Assembly (NCBI RefSeq): GCF_003063315.1
Contig: NZ_NERV01000002.1
Location: 1-64,000, forward strand
DNA length: 64,000 bases
From: Limnohabitans sp. T6-5
GTDB taxonomy: Bacteria; Pseudomonadota; Gammaproteobacteria; Burkholderiales; Burkholderiaceae_C
Direction of reading: 5' to 3'
This document shows, piece after piece, positions 15,001 to 27,000 of the stretch. Each line of letters starts with the position of its first letter. Position 1 is the stretch's first letter. The notes beneath the pieces are model-generated. The model was not told the origin of the DNA. It saw only the letters and a program-made list of their open reading frames with translations, and made no database searches. The translations under genes were made by a program, and so were the position numbers.

Positions 15001-18000
15001 GCACCGTCTGGACCGCCACCTTCACCCCCACGGCCAACTTCCTGGCCTTGAACAACACCCTGACACTGGCCAGCACCTACAGCGACTTGGCCAACAATCC
15101 GGGTACGACCGCCAGCGCTGCATACAGCGTGGACACACGCGCGCCGTCGTTCACCTTCCAGCTCAATGACGCCAGCAACAGCGGTGTCACCAGCGACCGC
15201 ATCACCAGCGATGACACCCCCACGATCAGTGGCACGGGCACGGTCGATGACATCATCGTGGTGACCTTCCCGGGTTCGGGCGAAATGCTGTCCACCACGG
15301 TGGACGCCAACGGCCAGTGGTCATTGACCCCCAGTTTGACCATGGCCAGTGGTTCGGTCAGCGTGCTGGCCATGAACAGTGCCGGTGCGGCATCGCTGCC
15401 TCAAACACTGGCTTTGATCATCGACAAGGCCGTGGCCAAGCCCACGGTGGCGCTCGCCTGCGACAGTGGCGCCAGTGCCAGTGACCGGATTTCGCAGAGT
15501 GCTGAACTCGTGATCAGTGGCCTTGAAAATGGCGCCGCCGTGAGCTACAGCACCGATGGCGCGGTATGGGCCAGCACGTTTACCGCCACGGAAGGCCTCA
15601 ACACCCTCTATGTGCGCCAGACCGATGTGGCGGGCAACGTGGCCAGCTCGTCGGCCTTGACCTTCACGCTGGACACCACGGCACCTGCACCGACCCTGAA
15701 CGTGCAGCCCGTTTTTGGCGATAACGCCATCGGTCCGGTCGATGCGCAAGCCTTGACGACGGCCGTGTCCGGTGATGTCACGCAAGCGCGCGTGGGTGAT
15801 CTCGTCAGTGTGTTCGTCAATGGCCACACCTACACGGCCACCGTGGATTTGTCGGGGCATTACAGCGTGGAGCTGGCGACCACCGATCTGATCAACGACA
15901 GCGACAAGAGCCTGGATGTGGTGCTGAGCGCCAGCGATGCGGCAGGCAACGTGGCCAATGCCACCGCCAGCCATGCTTACAACGTGGACATCGTGGCACC
16001 TGTGGTCCAGAGCCTGAGCATCGACAAAAGCAGCCTCAAAGTGGGCGAAACCGCCACGGTGGGCATGGTGTTCAGTGAAAAAGTCACCGCTTTTGATGTC
16101 AGTGACATCACTGCCGCCAACGGCAGCCTGAGTCAGTTGATCAGCAGTGATGGCGGCATCACCTGGAGCGCGATTTTCACGCCCAGCTTGAACATTGAAG
16201 ACACCAGCAATGTGTTGCAGATCACCGCCACCTACACGGATCTGGCGGGCAATGCGGGCAGTGGCTTGATCAGTGCCAACTACAGCCTCGACACGAAGGC
16301 CCCCACGGCCATCATCCAGCTGGCCAATGAAGCCCTCAAAGCCGGGGAAACCACCACACTGAGCATTCGCTTCAGTGAGTCCGTGCAAAACTTCAGCCAG
16401 GACGATGTGACGGTGCAAAACGGCAGTCTGGGCACCTTGTCGACTGCGGATGGCGGGCTGACCTGGACCGGCACCTTCACGCCCTTGAGCAACGTGGAAG
16501 ATGCCAGCAACGTCATCACCCTGGCCGACACTTACACCGACCTGGTGGGCAATACCGGCCACACAGGCGCCAGTGGCAACTACAGCCTGGACACCAAGGC
16601 CCCGATGGCCACGATCACGCTCAAGAGCGCAGGCGTGGCCATCAGCAGTTTGACGGCAGGCCAAAGCGCCGATGTGACTGTCACATTCAGCGAAGCCGTG
16701 CAGGGCTTCAGCAACGCCGATGTGTCCGCTCCCAACGGAACGCTCAGCACGCTGACCAGCGCAGACGGCGGCATCACCTGGACGGGCACCTTTGCAGCCA
16801 ATGCGGCCATCGAAGATGCGACCAACAACATCACCGTGGCAGCGGCCAGCTACACCGATGTGGCGGGCAATGCCGGGGCCGCTGCTGCCAGCGCCAATTA
16901 CGCCATTGACACCCAAGGCCCCAGTGCGAGCATCAGCTTCAGCGATGTCGATTTGCTGGCGGGTGAAACCTCCACGGTCACCATCACCTTCACGGAAAAA
17001 GTCACTGGTTTCAGCAACGCCGATGTGACGGTGCAAAACGGCACCCTGAGCACGTTGGCCACGACCGACAGCGGCCGCACCTGGGTGGGCACCTTTACAC
17101 CCGGGCAGGTGCAATCGGCGAGCAATGTGCTCAGCCTGGCCAACAGCTACACCGATCTGGCAGGCAACCAAGGCGCATCCGCCACGAGCGGCAACTACGC
17201 CATTGACCGCCTCTCGCCCACGGCCAGCATCAGCCTGAGCAACACGGCCATCAAAGCCGGAGAGAGCGCCACGGTCACCATCACCTTCAGTGAGCGCGTC
17301 AGTGGCTTCAGCAATGCCGATGTGTCTGCCCCTAATGGCACGCTGAGCACCTTCACCTCCAGCGCCGACGGCCTGAGCTGGGTGGCCACGTTCACGCCGT
17401 CTGCCAACATCCAGGTGCCTGTGAACAGTTTGTCCCTGGCCAGCACCTACACCGACCTGGCTGGCAACGCCGGTACCGTGGCCAGTGCCAGCTATGCGGT
17501 GGATACCCGTGCACCGAGCTTTACCGGACGTCTGGATGACAGCAGCAACACAGGCGCCAAGAGTGATCTGGTCACCAGCGACGACACCCCCACCATCACG
17601 GGCACCGGCTCCGAGGGGGATGTGATCACGGTCACCATGCCCGGCACCGGCGAAGTGATGACCGCCACCGTCGGGGCCAATGGCCTGTGGTCGGTCACCC
17701 CCACATTGGCCATCAGCAGCGGCAATGTCAGCATCAGTGCCACCAGCACTGGTGGCGCCACAGCTGCTACGCAAACACTGGCGTTGGTCATTGACAAAAC
17801 CATCGCCACCCCCGGCGTGGTGCTGTTCTGCGACAGCGGCATCAGCGCGGCCGACAAAATCACGCAGCAAGGCGCCATCAGCGTCACGGCCGAGGCCGGA
17901 GCAACGCTGGAATACAGCACCGACGGCATCTTGTGGTTGACCACCTTCACGGCCAACGAAGGCCTGAACACCCTGACCGTGCGCGCCACGGATGGTGCGG

Positions 18001-21000
18001 GCAATGCGGCCGTCTCCACCCCCTTGAGTTTCACCCTCGACAGTGTGGTGGCTGATTTCACCGTGGCCCTGCTGTGTGACAGTGGCCTGGCGACAGACAA
18101 AGTCACCCACTCTGCAGGTTTGCAGACCACCGGCGTGGTGGCGGGCGATGCCATCAGCTACAGCCTGGACGGCGGCAGCACCTGGCTGGGCACGTTTGTG
18201 CCGGTGGAGGGCGGCAATGCCTTCAAAGTGCGTGTCAGCGATGCCGCAGGCAATGTGCGCATCAAGGACATGGCCTTCACGCTGGACACGGCGCGGCCCG
18301 ATCAACCCGTTATCACGCTGGTGTGTGATGGGGGCCTGAATGGCACCGATCTGATCACGGCGCAGGGCGCCCTCAATGTGAGCCATGAAGCGGGCGCCAC
18401 GGTGATGTTCAGCACCGATGCGATCACTTGGGTGACCACCTTTGCAGCCGCTGAAGGCGCCAACACGGTGTATGCCCGTGCCATGGATCTGGCGGGCAAT
18501 GTGAGCGAGGTGGGCAGTCTGGTGTTCCGTCTCGATACCACGGCGCCGTCCAATCCCACTGTGGCGCTGGCCTGTGACAGTGGCAGCTCTGCCAGTGACA
18601 AGCTGAGTTTGAATGGCAGCTTGCAAATCAGCACGGCCGAAACCGGTGGTTTCATCGAATACAGCACCAACGGCAGCGCCTGGGCCACGACGTTTGCGGC
18701 TTCGGAGGGCGGCAACACCGTGCGGGTGCGGGTCACCGACTTGGCCGGTCTGGTCTCTGGTGTCACCGAATTGGTGTTCACGCTGGACAGCCAGGGCCCG
18801 ATGGCACCCGCCTTGGCCTTGGTGTGTGACAGCGGCAGCTCGGGCACCGACAAAATCACCCACAGTGGCGCCATTGTGGCGACCACGCTGGAGACGGGGG
18901 GCAGCCTCCAATACAGCACCGATGGCGTTTCCTGGGCCTCCACATTTGCGTCGGGCGAGGGTTCTAACACCGTCAAGGCCCGGGTGATCGATGCGGCTGG
19001 CAATGCCGGTGCGGTGTCTACACTGAGCTTTACGCTCGATACAAAGATCACCAAGCCCAGCTTGGCACTGGTCTGTGACACGGGCACGCCCAGCGATTTG
19101 GTCACCACACAAGGGGGGCTTCAGGTCATTGGAGTCGATGCCGGTGCGGTCATCGACTACAGCACCAACGGCAGCACCTGGATCAGCAACTACAGCGCCG
19201 TTGAAGGCAGCAACACGGTCTATGTGCGCAGCACCGACGCTGCAGGCAACCAGGCGATTTCGGAGCCCTTGACTTTCACCTTGAACACCAAGGGGGACAC
19301 ATTCACGGCGGCGCTGGACAACACCAGCAACAGCGGCAGCTTGACCGATCTGACCACCAACGACGACACGCCAACCATCAGTGGGACGGGCAAGTCGGGC
19401 GACTCGGTGCAGGTGACCATGCCTGGAACCCTGGAAGTGCTGAACACCACGGTGGACATCAATGGTTTGTGGAGTGTCACGCCGGTCAACCCGATCAGCT
19501 CGGGGCTGGTGGTGGTCAACTACACGGGTGCCACCAATGCTACGCAAAACCTCACGGTGGTCATTGACAAGACCGTCAGCAACCCCGGCGTGAGCTTGTT
19601 GTGCGATTCGGGCGTGAGCAGCAGCGACAAGATCACCACCATCGGGTCTTTGAGCGTCTCGGGTGAATCGGGGGCTTTGCTCGAATACAGCACCAACGGC
19701 AACACCTGGAGCGTGACCTACACGGCCAGCGAAGGCGCCAACAGTGTGCAGGTGCGCCAAACCGATGTGGCAGGCAACATCAGCACGCCCGTGGTGTTCA
19801 ATTTCACGCTCGACACCACCAGCCCGGCGCCCGTCTTGACAGTGGGTGCCATCACGGGTGAAAACGCCATCGGGCCAGTGGATGCCCTGGCGGCGCTGAC
19901 GGCCGTGACAGGCGCTGTGACCCAGGCGCGCGCAGGTGATGCGGTCAGCGTCATGGTCAATGGCCACACCGTGACCGGCGTGCTCGATGCCGTGGGCCAC
20001 TTCAGCCTGGACGTGGACACCGCTGATTTGATTGCCGACCCCGATAAAACCGTGGATGTGCTGGTGGTGGCCACCGACGCCGCAGGCAACAGCCACAGCG
20101 TCAGCCAAAGCCACACCTACTCGGTGGACACGCTGGCGCCTACGGTGCAGAGCATGGCCATCAGCAAGGCGTCCTTGAAAGCGGGGGAGACAGCCACGGT
20201 CACCATCGTCTTCAGTGAAAAAGTCACATCTTTTGATTTGGGCGATGTGTCGGCCGACAACGCCGTGCTGAGCAATTTGATCAGCAGCGATGGCGGTCAA
20301 ACCTGGACGGCCACCCTGACGCCCGCCAGCAACGTGGCCGATACCAGCAACATCATCACTCTGGGCCATGTCTACAGCGATCTGGCCGGCAATGGCGGCA
20401 CGGGCAGTGTCAGCGGCAACTACAGCCTGGACACGCAGGCGCCCACCGCCATCATCACTTTGGGCAACGAGTTCCTCAAAGCGGGCGAAAGCACCACTTT
20501 GACCGTCAAGTTCAGCGAGGCCGTGCAAGGCTTCAGCAACGAAGATGTGACCGTGGCCAATGGCAGCCTGGGCACCTTGACCAGCGCGGACGGCGGCATC
20601 ACCTGGCAAGGCACCTTCACGCCCACCGCCAATGTGGAAGACGCCACCAACGTGGTGGCACTGGCCAACACCTACACCGATGTGGTGGGCAATGCGGGCA
20701 GCAGCAGCGTCAGCGGCAATTACATTCTGGACACCAAGGCGCCCAGCGCCCAGGTGACCCTCAAGGACGCCAGTGGCGCTGCTGTCACCCGCCTGACGGC
20801 AGGGCAAAGCGCCACGCTGACCCTGGCCTTCAGCGAAGCGGTGCAAAACTTTGACAACAGCGATGTGACAGCGCCCAACGGCACGCTGAGTACCCTGGCC
20901 AGCAGCGATGGTGGCATCACCTGGGTGGGCACCTTCACCGCCAACGCGGGCATTGAAGTGGCCAGCAACAGCATCACCGTGGCCGCAGCGGGTTACAAAG

Positions 21001-24000
21001 ACCTGGCGGGCAACCTGGGGGGCACTGCTTCCAGTGTCAATTACGCAGTCGACACCCAAGGGCCAACGGCCAGCATCAGCTTGAGCGATGTCAATTTGCA
21101 GGCGGGCGAAACCGCCCAGGTGACCATTGCCTTCAGCGAAAAAGTAACCGGCTTTGACAACACCGATGTGAGTGTGCAAAACGGCACGCTCAGCACGCTG
21201 GTGTCCACAGATGGCGGCCAAACCTGGTTGGGCACCTTCACGCCCGACGCGGTGCAGTCGGCCACCAATGCCCTGCGCATCACCACCGGTTATACCGACG
21301 TGGCGGGCAACAACGGCGCGGCGGCCAGCAGCGCCAACTACGCCATTGACCGGCTGTCTCCCGTGGCCGTGGTTCGCCTCAGTGACACCGCACTCAAGAT
21401 GGGCGAAAGCGCGACGGTGACCATCACCTTCAGTGAAAAAGTGCTGGGCTTTGGCAGCGACGATGTCACGTCGCCCCATGGCACGCTGGGCAGCTTCACG
21501 GCCAGTGCGGACGGACTGGTCTGGACGGCCACATTCACCCCATCCGCAGGCGTGGAGTCGGCCAGCAACACCTTTGAGCTGGCCAACACCTACACCGACG
21601 AAGCGGGCAATTCGGGCACGGTGGCCACGGCCAGTTATGCGGTGGACACACGGGCACCAGACTTCACCGTCAAGCTCGACGATGCCAGCAACACCGGCAA
21701 CCTGAACGACCTCATCACCAGCGTCGACACCCCCACGCTGAGCGGCACAGGCCTCAAAGGTGACACCATTGTGGTCACCCTGCCCGCCACGGGCGAGGTG
21801 CTCAGCACCACCGTGGATGCCAGTGGCGCCTGGTCGGTCACGGCCAGCCTGGCCATGAGCAGCGGCACCATCAGCGTGGTCGCCATGGACCCGGCAGGCA
21901 ACACCAGCGCTGCCCAAACACTGGCCGTGGTGATTGACAAGACCATTGCCACGCCCACCTTGGGCCTGGCGTGCGACAGCGGCGCCAGCAGCAGCGACAG
22001 GATCACCAGCCTGGCCGGCCTGAGCCTGGGCAATGTCGAGAGTGGCGCCAGCGTCACTTACAGCACCGATGGCAACACCTGGAGCACGACCTTTGCGGCG
22101 GCCGAAGGCGCCAACACCGTGATGCTCAAGGTCACCGACGGTGCGGGCAACACGGCCAGCGCCATGCCGCTCTCCTTCACGCTGGACACAGCGGTGTCGA
22201 ACTTCACCCTGGCTTTGGCCTGTGACAGCGGCGCCAGCGCCACTGATGCCATCACCAGCAACGCCATCCTGGCCTTGACGGGCGTGGAAAGCGGCGCAAC
22301 GCTGGAATACAGCACAAACGCCAACTCCAATGCCAGTACCTGGGCCAGCACCTTCACGGCCACTGAAGGGTCAAACACCCTGAGCGTGCGTGTCACCGAT
22401 GCGGCGGGCAACCAGCGCACCCAATCGCTGGCCTTCACGCTCGACACCACGGCCGCTGCGGCGCCTGTGATCGCTCTGGTGTGTGACAGTGGCTTGTCCA
22501 CAAGCGACCTGATCAGCCAGCTCGGCGCGGTCAATGCCAGCAGCGCAGCGGGCACAACGGTGCAGTACAGCACCAATGGCAGCACCTGGACATCCAGCTT
22601 CACGGCCGTGGAGGGCGTCAACACCTTGCAAGTGCGTGCCGTCGATGCAGCGGGCAACCTCAGCCCGATCAGCCAATTGAGCTTCACGCTGGACAATGCT
22701 GCGCCACTGGCGCCCACGGTCAGCCTCAGCTGCGACAGCGGTGCCAGCACTTCAGACAAGCTGAGCAAATCCGGCGGTTTGCAAGTGAGCACCCCCGAAA
22801 CCGCCAGCTTGATCGAATACAGCACCAATGGCAGCACCTGGGCCAGCACCTTCAGTGCGGCCGAGGGCATCAACGTCGTCAAAGTGCGCGTCACCGATGC
22901 GGCCGGACTGGTGGGCGCAATCACCGATTACAGCTTTACCCTGGACACCACCGGCCCGGATGCACCCACGGTCGGTTTGGTGTGCGACAGCGGCAGCTTG
23001 GGCACCGACAAGATCAGCAATCTGGGCACCGTGGTGGCCAGCACTTTGGAAGCGGGTGCCACCTTGCAGTACAGCACCGATGGCAGCACCTGGAGCACCA
23101 CGTTTGCAGCCGGTGAAGGTTTGAACGCTTTGCGTGTGCGGGCCATTGACAGCGCTGGCAATGTGGGCACGCCTGCAACGCTCAATTTCACGCTGGACAC
23201 CCTGGTCACCAAACCCACCCTGGTTCTGGCCTGCGACAGCGGCACCTCGGGCGACAACATCAGCAACAACGGTGCCATCTCCGTGGTGGGCGCCAGCGTG
23301 GGCGACACGCTGGAGTTCAGCACCGATGGCACCATCTGGATGGGCACATTCTCTGCCGTGCAGGGCAGCAACAGCGTGCGCGTGCGGGCCAGCGATGCGG
23401 CAGGCAACCGTGTGGTGTCCGAGGTCTTGACCTTCACGCTCGACAACACAGCCCCCAGCCCCACAGTGACTTTGAGCTGCGACTCGGGCACCAGCGCGAT
23501 TGACCAATACACCAACTCGGGCGGCATCTCGGTGGCGGGCTATGCAGCCAGTGAAGTGCTGTCCTATTCCACCGATGGTGGGGCGACTTTCTCCAGCACC
23601 TTTTTTGCGGTGGACGGTCTCAACACGGTCAAGGTCCGGGCCATCGACGGCGCTGGCAACGTGGGCTTGAGCAACAGCCTGAGTTTCACGCTCGATACGG
23701 CGCTCAACAGTCCCAAATTGAGTTTGACCTCGGACACAGGTTCCAGCAGCACCGACCGGGTGACCTCGAATGTGGCCTTGTCCCTGAGTTTTGACCCCGG
23801 TGCCGATGCGCTGGCCGATGTGCGCACTTATTACAAAGTGGCCTTGGCCAACGGCACGCTGGTGCGTGATTGGGCGGCCAGCTATGTGCAACCCACGCTG
23901 GATGCGGATTACACCGTCAGTGTCAAAGTGGTGGACAAAGCTGGTAACGAGCGCACTGATTCGCTCGACTTCACGCGCCTGACCGTGAACCCCACTACGC

Positions 24001-27000
24001 CGACCTTGAGCCTGAAAACCGATACGGGCCGCAGTGCGCTGTACATGGCCGACCGCATCACCAGCGATGGCTTGGTCAAGTACGCACAGACCTACAGCTC
24101 TGGTGTGACGGTCACCTACCAATACAGCACCAACGGCGGCAGCACCTGGAGCACGCCCACCGCGACGTTCTCGCCCATCACCGATGGCGCTTACCAAGTT
24201 CGAGCCATCGCCACCGACATGGTGGGCAACTACAGCACCAGCACGCCCTTGACGTTCACGCTGGACACCACAGGCCCAGCAGCGCCCACGGTGTCACTGT
24301 TGTGTGACGCCGGGGTCGATGGCGATTTGCTCACCAATGACGGCCGAATCTCGGTCTCGGGCGCAGAGGCCAATAGCCTGATCCAGTACAGCATCGATGG
24401 CGGCAACACCTGGACCACGACTTTCAGTGCCATAGAAGGCATCAATGTCTTGCAAGTGCGCACGGTGGATGTGGCCAACAACAACGGCACAGACCGCGTC
24501 TTCAGCTTCTTGCTCGACCTGAGCACTCAGGCGCCGACCTTGACCTTGACCTGCGACAGCGGTGGCAGCAGCAGTGACTTGATCAGCAAGGATGGCCGCA
24601 TCAGTGTGGACAACGTCGAAAGCGGCGGCACGGTGTCCTACAACCTCGACGGGGGTGGCTGGTTGAGCACCTTTGCTGCGCCAACGACCGATGGGCAGCA
24701 CACTTTGCAAGCCCGCGTGACCGATCCGTTTGGCAACGTCAGTGCCATCACCAGCTTGACGTTCACCCTGGACAACACCACTTCGAGGGCCGACAGTTTC
24801 TTCAGCAGCAGCCTGCTCAATTACGCCGTCCTCAACGGTGTCGCCACCGGGGGGGCAGTGGTCGGTGCCTCCATCAATGTTTCGGCCACCATCAATGAAA
24901 TCGTTCAGGCGGGTTCATACATCCGCGTGGCCCTGGACACGGGCGTGGTGGTGACCCTGACTGCGGCAACGGATGGCAAGCTTCTGGAAGGCACGTATAC
25001 CGTAGGTGCCAACCAGTCGACGGCTGACTTGACCATCAACAACATCCTGGGTGCGCGCCTGACCGATCTGGCCGGCAACGTGATCAACGAAGCGTCGATT
25101 CCCTTGGGCTTCAATCTTGGCGACAACAGCAACATTGTGGTGCGCTGGGGCATGTCGGGCACCACTCAGGGTGATCTGTTCAATGGCTTGGTGCGTGGCA
25201 TTGGACTGAATGACGATTTCGATGGTCTGACTGGCAGTGACACCATCAGCTACAGCACAGCGACCAACGCAGTCACCATCAACTTGCAAACAGGCGTGGC
25301 CACCGGCACCGATGTGGCGGCCAGCAGCGACAGCCTGGTCTCGATCGAAAACGCCATTGGCGGGGCCGGGGCAGACACCATCGTGGGCAGTGCTGACGCC
25401 AACATCATTGACGGCGGCGCTGGCACGGATTACGTGTCTGCGGGCGCAGGCGATGACACCCTCATCAGCGGCGCAGGCAATGACACGATTGATGGTGGGA
25501 CCGGTGAAGATTGGTTCATCTTTGCAGGCGCTGCGACGGCCGGGGCCAGTGGCACTTTGTCGGGCGGGGCGTTGGCCTCGTTTGCCGATGGTGTGGGTTC
25601 AACAGACTCCCTGATGAACATCGAGCACATGCTGGGCACCGCTTTTGCCGATACCCTGGGGGGTGACAGTGCCAACAACAGCATCATCGGCGGGGCCGGG
25701 ACGGACACCTTGTGGGGGGGCGCTGGCAACGACAGTTTGCGAGGAGACGATGACAATGACTCGCTGGCGGGCGGCTCGGGAGATGACACCCTGGTGGGGG
25801 GCTCAGGCAGCGACACCTTCTTTGGCGACACGGGCATTGATCTGGTCGACTACGAGTACGACCTCAGCGCGGTCAACGTCGATCTGTTTGCATCGCTGGG
25901 CACAGATGGGTATGGCACACAAGACTCATTGGTCGGCATTGAAAACCTGCTGGGCAGCAAGTTCAATGACACCTTGATGGGTGATGCCGCCAACAACCTG
26001 CTCATGGGCGGGGCGGGCAACGACTATCTCTGGGGCCGTGCAGGTGCGGACACCTTGCAAGGCGGCTCGGGGGATGACACCCTGGCCAGCAGTGGCGGTG
26101 CATTGCTGGTGGGCGGTGACGGCAGTGACTGGGCCAACTACGCCCAGGTCACGGTGGGCGTTTCGGTGGACTTGACCGCAGGCCGCGCCAGTGTGGGGGC
26201 GGCCACGGACTTGATCAGCCAAATCGAAAACGCGTATGGCTCCACTTTCAGCGACCGCATCGTGGGCGATGGGCAAGACAACATTTTGTCGGGGGGGCTG
26301 GGCAATGACACCATTTTGGGCGGCTTGGGCAACGACACCATCTACACCATGGGCAGCGACAGCACCGCGCTCATCGATGGCGGCCTGGGCGATGACTTCA
26401 TGAACATCAGCGCTGCCGGGGTGATCACCGCAGGCGATGGCAATGACACCATCACGTTCGAGCAATTGGGCGGAAATTTCTCGGGCATCAATTTACAGGG
26501 CGGCGCGGGCACCGATGAATTGCAATTGGTCGGCAGTGGTCAAATCTTTGACCTGACGGTGGCAGACACGGTCACGGGTGGCCGTGTGCTGGGTGCCTTG
26601 ACCAGCATCGAGGTGATCGACATCGGCAGTGGCCTCAATCAGCTCAAGCTGGGCTCGGACATGGCCAACGTGGAAGTGATCACCGGGCAAAGTGGCGCTG
26701 CTGCTTTCTTGCGCATCGATGGCGTCAACGGCAAGGTCTTCTTGCCCGACGGCTGGGACATTCTGGATGCCAATGCCGACATGGCTGCCGACACCATGCA
26801 GATTGCCGGCAGCAACTATCTGCTCTACACCAACAAAGGCAGCACGGGCGGCAACGACACCGTGGCGGTGCAAAACGGTGTGAGTGCCGTGTACCTGTCG
26901 CAACTGTCGTCGACCAGCACGTTCTGGACAGGCACCCCCGGCCCTGACTTTGCCACGGGCCGTGGAGGCAACGACACCATGAATGGGGCGGGTGGCGACG

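Noticed and set aside
294..24197. Many long open frames on the - strand and other frames opposite the adhesin, up to about 2200 codons
   Set aside because: They mirror the repetitive GC-rich coding sequence, have no coherent domains or RBS, and repeat with the same period as the real gene.
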